DNA from: JBBQZL01 sp038207745 | GTDB taxonomy: Bacteria; Actinomycetota; Thermoleophilia; Solirubrobacterales; 70-9 | NCBI GenBank assembly: GCA_038207745.1 | Contig: JBBQZL010000093.1 | Coordinates: 1-10,201 of the forward strand | Direction of reading: 5' to 3' | DNA: 10,201 nt | Shown here: one piece after another, positions 6,920 to 10,201 of the stretch | Position numbering within the stretch: the first letter of the stretch is position 1 | How the letters are laid out: each line of letters begins with the position of its first letter | Notes under the pieces: generated by a model | The model's database searches: none | Told to the model about the DNA's origin: nothing | Seen by the model: the letters and a program-made list of their open reading frames with translations, nothing else | Position numbers and translations under genes: made by a program

Positions 6920-8908
6920 ATGCCCGTTCCGCGGATCGAACAACCAGGGCTGAAGGCTGCTCCAGATGAGTCCCCGATCGCCGGCGGAAGTCTCGCTATC
7001 AGGTACGGGGGACTCGACGCGGCGATTCCGATACTCGTCCTCACCACGGCCCTCTTCACATGGTGGGCATGGAAGCAGGGCGCGTACTTCGGACCCGTCT
7101 TCTACCCGGGCTTGATCGGACTGGCCGGCCTGATGGTCATCCTGCTTGTGACCGCTCCCCTGCGGGCACGTTTCACTGGCTGGACGCTGATCTCGGTCGG
7201 TGCCCTTCTCGCGCTCGCGGCCTGGACCGCCCTATCGACCGTCTGGACCGATGTCCCGGCGGCACCGATCGTCTACTCAGGACGTATTTTCGCCTATGCC
7301 GCACTGTTCGTGGCCGGAACGTGGGTGACCAACCTTCTCGGTCGCGACATGGTTCTGGCGCTCGCTCCCCTGGCAATTGCGGGGGCCCTGGTGGGTGTCG
7401 CGACCACGATCGTGATCGCTGGCGGCAGCGACGTGACGTGGTACCTGCATCCCGATGGAAGTCTCCGATTCCCGATCGGCTACCGAAACGCGAACGCGGC
7501 CTTCCTGATGATCTGCTTCTGGCCGCTCCTGACCCTTGCGACGCAGAACAGATGGCATTGGTCGATCAGGTCGACGTGCGTGGCATTCGCGACGGTGCTT
7601 GTCGAGTTGGCGATCCTCTCCCAGAGTCGCGGATCGCTTCCCGCGGTCTTGCTTGCGCTGATCGTCTTTGTCGTCGTTTCGCCATACCGCCTTCGCTCGG
7701 CAACCCTGGTCCTCCTTGCGGTGATTCCGGCCGCGATCGCGCTGCCGACGCTGCTTGACGTCTACAGACACGGAGCCGCGAACGAGACATCGATCCCACT
7801 GCTCAGGGACTCGGCCCGGATGATCGGAATCACCGGAGTGGCATCGCTCGCCCTTTCCGCGGTCGGGCTGGGGATCATCTACCCCCGTTTGAGACTCGGC
7901 GCGAGGGGAGTGCAGAGCCTGACCCGGGTCCTCGGGGTCCTGGTTGCGGTGGTCTCGATCGTGGCCGTCGGGAGCTTCATCGTCGAGAAGGGGGGGCCGA
8001 TCAAGTTCCTCGATCAACGGGTCACGGAGTTCAGTGCTGTCGGCTATCCGGATCTGCATGGCCAGGGCGCCAGATTTGGCACCAACGTGGGTTCCAACCG
8101 ACATGACTTCTGGCGGGTTTCACTTGACGAGGGCCTTGATCATCCGCTTCTCGGCGGGGGCGCCGGCTCGTTCCAGCCCACCTATCTGGCAGATCGAAAG
8201 TCGGATGAGACACCTCAGGATCCACACAGCGTCGAGATGCTTCTCTTCTCGGAGCTGGGATTACCCGGAGTTGCCCTGTTTCTGATCTTCATCGCCGGAG
8301 CGACAGTTGCCGTGGCTCGATCGAGATCATTGGGCGCGTCCGCCGCAGTCCTCTCGACGGCCTCTCTCGCTGTCGGTGTGCAATGGCTGGTTCCGGCTTC
8401 ATACGACTGGTTCTGGCAATACCCAGGGGTCACCGGCGCGGCAATCTACGCCCTGGGAGCGGCCGCGGCCCCCCGGTTGCTCGACTTCAGAGCGCGATCG
8501 TCCCGCAGCTGGCGAGCACTCGCTGCGGCAATTGCAGTTGTGGTCGGGCTGGTTTCCGTTCCGCTCTATCTCTCGGGCTTGTACCTGAACCGGGGGTTTG
8601 ACAACTCCCGCTCAGATCCACGCGGTGCTGTCGACGACCTTTCCCGATCGGCGGACCTGAGCCCATTGGACCCCGAGCCGCTGCTCAGCAAGAGCCAGGT
8701 GTTGATGAGACTCGGCGATGAGGAACAGTCAATCGCTGCAATTCGGGAGGCCCTGGACCGTGAGCCGGACAGCTTCGCCGGCCACTATCTGCTGGCCCGG
8801 CAGCTTGCGCCGACGGACCGAACGCTGGCGCTGGCCGAACTCGAGACTGCTCGCCGCCTCAATCCGTCGAGCCGAGAAGTTCGCGCGCTTGCCCGGAGGC
8901 TTCGGTAG
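6920..8908 (+). CDS. O-antigen ligase-family membrane protein with C-terminal TPR-like tail
   Basis: The 662-residue polytopic membrane protein has about 12 hydrophobic segments between residues 34 and 556. Family signatures are RFPIGYRNANA (183-193), SQSRGS (234-239), the extracytoplasmic loop with RHDFWRVSLDEGLDHP (394-409), GGGAGSF (412-418) and PHSVEMLLFSELGLPG (435-450). The loop Arg and His residues are of the kind used to hold the lipid pyrophosphate. From about 555 the chain turns soluble and alpha-helical. Segments such as 'PLDPEPLLSKSQVLMRLGDEEQSI' split into TPR-like helix pairs ending at the C-terminus, probably outside the membrane. The family polymerises or ligates undecaprenyl-linked glycans; this longer type with a TPR tail is a recognised architecture. 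It is divergent from the Wzz-kinase gene across 71 nt and is unlike the 461-residue member at 5198-3813, so the two probably differ in substrate or step. The single plausible start is the ATG at 6920. Confidence 0.88.
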   Translation: MPVPRIEQPGLKAAPDESPIAGGSLAIRYGGLDAAIPILVLTTALFTWWAWKQGAYFGPVFYPGLIGLAGLMVILLVTAPLRARFTGWTLISVGALLALAAWTALSTVWTDVPAAPIVYSGRIFAYAALFVAGTWVTNLLGRDMVLALAPLAIAGALVGVATTIVIAGGSDVTWYLHPDGSLRFPIGYRNANAAFLMICFWPLLTLATQNRWHWSIRSTCVAFATVLVELAILSQSRGSLPAVLLALIVFVVVSPYRLRSATLVLLAVIPAAIALPTLLDVYRHGAANETSIPLLRDSARMIGITGVASLALSAVGLGIIYPRLRLGARGVQSLTRVLGVLVAVVSIVAVGSFIVEKGGPIKFLDQRVTEFSAVGYPDLHGQGARFGTNVGSNRHDFWRVSLDEGLDHPLLGGGAGSFQPTYLADRKSDETPQDPHSVEMLLFSELGLPGVALFLIFIAGATVAVARSRSLGASAAVLSTASLAVGVQWLVPASYDWFWQYPGVTGAAIYALGAAAAPRLLDFRARSSRSWRALAAAIAVVVGLVSVPLYLSGLYLNRGFDNSRSDPRGAVDDLSRSADLSPLDPEPLLSKSQVLMRLGDEEQSIAAIREALDREPDSFAGHYLLARQLAPTDRTLALAELETARRLNPSSREVRALARRLR

Positions 8909-9036
8909 CCGGCCACGGAATCACGGAATGCGCGTGACCGGGCGCAGCGTTGCAGTCGACAGATAGGCAGTGGCGAATGGGTTTCGCTGTGTCACTCTGC
9001 AGGTAGGCGGATCCAATTTCTGCTCGGTAACTCATC
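8909..9036 (+). other. Intergenic region upstream of the LPFTG gene
   Basis: This 128-nt gap has no convincing coding region. CACGGAAT is repeated in tandem at 8914-8921 and 8922-8929. An imperfect inverted repeat (GCCGGCCAC near 8908-8916 against GTGACCGGGC near 8934-8943, one mismatch and one bulge) could be a weak stem after the O-antigen-ligase gene, without a T-run. I cannot assign a promoter for the next gene with confidence. Confidence 0.3.
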
Positions 9037-9378
9037 ATGAAGACATCAAAGTCGATTCTGCAAAATCGCAACGGGAGAAATCTCGCATCGCTGGCGCTTG
9101 CGCTCAGCCTTTCCGTCCTGGTGATCGGTGCGCTGCCGATGGCGGCCATTGCGCAGACCTCCGGCGACCCCACCAAGGCCCAGTACGACAACAGCATTGA
9201 TCAGATCCAGGACGGTTTTGGATCCACGCCGAGCAGCGGGTCATCATCGGGACTGCAGCAGGAACTGATCTCCGGGCTTCCATTCACGGGCCTCGATCTG
9301 ATCGCGCTGTTCGCGGTGGCCGTGGCGCTGGTCGGGATGGGCTTCGCGCTTCGCCACCTCACCGCTGAACGAGAATAG
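9037..9378 (+). CDS. Small secreted LPFTG-type sortase substrate
   Basis: This 113-residue protein has the full layout of a cell-wall-anchored sortase substrate. Residues 1-39 are a signal peptide: basic start with K2, K5, R11 and R14, a hydrophobic core of about 15-31, and a likely signal-peptidase site after AIA39. Residues 40-80 form a short, polar, Ser/Gly-rich and mildly acidic segment that includes 'DPTKAQYDNSIDQI'. LPFTG lies at 81-85 (bases 9277-9291), followed by a 20-residue membrane segment (86-105) and a charged tail, RHLTAERE. Cleavage between T84 and G85 would leave a wall-linked peptide of only about 45 residues. I recall similar small 'DPxxAQY...LPFTG' proteins in Thermoleophilia, with no known function. 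No sortase gene is in the window. Translation starts at the ATG at 9037; the ribosome site is weak (GGTAA). It is convergent with the next gene, 3 nt apart. Confidence 0.85.
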   Translation: MKTSKSILQNRNGRNLASLALALSLSVLVIGALPMAAIAQTSGDPTKAQYDNSIDQIQDGFGSTPSSGSSSGLQQELISGLPFTGLDLIALFAVAVALVGMGFALRHLTAERE

Positions 9379-9398
9379 GCCTCAGCTGGGCTTGAGGC
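9379..9398. terminator. Candidate bidirectional stem-loop between convergent genes
   Basis: GCCTCA (9379-9384) and TGAGGC (9393-9398) are perfect complements around an 8-nt loop. The stem begins right after the LPFTG gene's stop and overlaps the last codons of the opposing gene. With 6 bp it is short, and no T-run follows on either strand. It could be a weak terminator or an mRNA 3'-end stabiliser for both transcripts. Confidence 0.4.
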
Positions 9399-10185
9399 TG
9401 GCGGCGATGGCAATTGCCTGGCGCCGTAGCTTGCTCGATGCGCCGTTCTTCGTTGTCCTTATCGTGATCAAGAGGTTCTTGCCGCTGACCGATCCGGTCG
9501 CGTTCTGGGTGAACTGCGAGCCCTTTGCCTGGACAACGAAGCCGGGCCTGCCTGCGACGGAATGAACTGATGGGGGAGAGGCCTTGGCGGATGGATCGCG
9601 CCCGGTCAGGAACTTGGCGATCTCCTGTGGTGCCCCCGCGGCCTCACCGGGCTTGATCGGCTGGGAGATAATCTCAACCGTGGCCGCGTCGGAACCCTGC
9701 GGCCGAAGGGTCGTCTGGCCGTTCTTGACGCTCTCGGACCATGAGCTGGGGGCCCTGACGGTGAAACCGGTACCGGAGATCGTCCGGATCGATCCAGCGC
9801 CCTTCGCCGCTCCCTGGGAAGTGCTCGAACCGGCCGAAGCGTCCTGATTGCCAGATCCGGAGGCACCGGCTGCACCCTGGTCTGTGCCGGGGAAGGTTGA
9901 AGGAGTCGGGACGGACCCACCATCCGAAGACCGGATCTGAGTGACGATGAGGGCTGCACCGGCGGCAATGACCGCGATCAGGGCGACGATCGCGGCGAGG
10001 CGAGGTGCTCCGCGGCCACCGGACTTCTTGGGCGAAGGCCCCGGCTTCGGCGCCGGTGGCCGGGCGCCAGTCTCCGAAGTGCGCAACGCACGCCGACGTC
10101 CGCGCCTGCTTCTGTCCGGCTTGACGGGATCGGGCTCTTCAGTTCTGGAGGGGGATGGGGGGCCGACCGGCTCGACACTGGGCAT
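9382..10185 (-). CDS. Single-pass membrane protein with extracytoplasmic PsbP/LpqN-like domain, unknown function
   Basis: The visible protein is 267 residues. Residues 1-60 are Pro- and Arg/Lys-rich (for example RSRRGRRRALR) and should be cytoplasmic and disordered. Residues 61-83 are one membrane helix (AAIVALIAVIAAGAALIV). Residues 88-132 form a Gly/Ser/Ala/Gln linker. Residues 133-267 are a compact domain beginning 'GTGFTVRAPSSWSES', whose 'F-x-V-x-x-P-x-x-W' opening recalls PsbP-like and LpqN/LpqT-like lipoprotein domains. That likeness is by eye and tentative. The topology implies an envelope role, perhaps binding a ligand or wall component. I do not recognise a specific function. The frame stays open from the ATG at 10185 to the window edge (IETPE precedes it), and no strong ribosome site supports that ATG. 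The true start may therefore lie beyond the window. Confidence 0.75.
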   Translation of the reverse strand: MPSVEPVGPPSPSRTEEPDPVKPDRSRRGRRRALRTSETGARPPAPKPGPSPKKSGGRGAPRLAAIVALIAVIAAGAALIVTQIRSSDGGSVPTPSTFPGTDQGAAGASGSGNQDASAGSSTSQGAAKGAGSIRTISGTGFTVRAPSSWSESVKNGQTTLRPQGSDAATVEIISQPIKPGEAAGAPQEIAKFLTGRDPSAKASPPSVHSVAGRPGFVVQAKGSQFTQNATGSVSGKNLLITIRTTKNGASSKLRRQAIAIAASLKPS

Positions 10186-10201
10186 CTCTGGAGTCTCAAT
10201 C

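Noticed and set aside
6826..7059. 77-residue minus-strand frame across the divergent region
   Set aside because: It overlaps both well-supported divergent genes, is not in frame with the kinase, and lacks any motif. The ATG at 6870 probably has no role.
7277..8104. 275-residue open frame on the minus strand opposite the 6920 gene
   Set aside because: It is very rich in Arg, Asp, Gly and His with no hydrophobic core, as expected from reading a membrane-protein gene backwards in GC-rich DNA.
1..10201. CRISPR arrays, tRNA or rRNA genes, insertion-sequence ends, toxin-antitoxin or defence genes
   Set aside because: I looked for regularly spaced repeats, cloverleaf sequences, transposase motifs and small paired genes, and found none.

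Overview
The window is GC-rich and looks like a chromosomal exopolysaccharide or capsule locus from a high-GC actinobacterium. The best guess is class Thermoleophilia (Solirubrobacterales-like). That rests on GTG/ATG starts with weak Shine-Dalgarno signals, O-antigen-ligase-family proteins with the actinobacterial 'GYRNANA' signature, and a small LPFTG-anchored protein of a kind I recall as common in that class. I see no tRNA, rRNA, CRISPR array, insertion sequence or phage gene.

Layout. From the left: the C-terminal part of a GT-B glycosyltransferase (2-436, +), then a secreted right-handed beta-helix protein with an extremely basic C-terminal domain (512-1894, +). Facing these is a three-gene minus-strand operon, read right to left: a Wzz-type chain-length regulator fused to a bacterial tyrosine kinase (6848-5277), a polytopic O-antigen ligase/polymerase-family protein (5198-3813), and a glutamine-hydrolysing asparagine-synthase-type amidotransferase (3810-1891). 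The last two genes are separated by 2 nt. The amidotransferase and the beta-helix gene end on one shared CTAG that supplies both stop codons. A 71-nt divergent intergenic region (6849-6919) carries a 14-bp perfect palindrome. It separates the operon from a second, longer O-antigen-ligase-family protein with a C-terminal TPR-like tail (6920-8908, +). Then come a 113-residue secreted protein with an LPFTG sorting signal (9037-9378, +) and, convergent with it, a single-pass membrane protein with a disordered linker and an extracytoplasmic domain (10185-9382, -), whose start may lie beyond the window.

How the genes may work together (inference). Glycosyltransferases build lipid-linked repeat units and the O-antigen-ligase-family protein(s) polymerise or transfer them. 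The Wzz-tyrosine kinase sets chain length through phosphorylation of its C-terminal tyrosines. The amidotransferase could amidate an acidic sugar of the polymer. The secreted beta-helix protein could bind, trim or epimerise the finished polysaccharide, with its polycationic tail holding it to anionic polymer. The LPFTG peptide would be attached to the cell wall by a sortase encoded elsewhere.

Most of the cluster belongs to known families. The points most worth a second look are the tiny sortase substrate, the acid-free polycationic domain, the pair of dissimilar polymerase/ligase proteins on either side of the kinase, and the structured divergent regulatory region.
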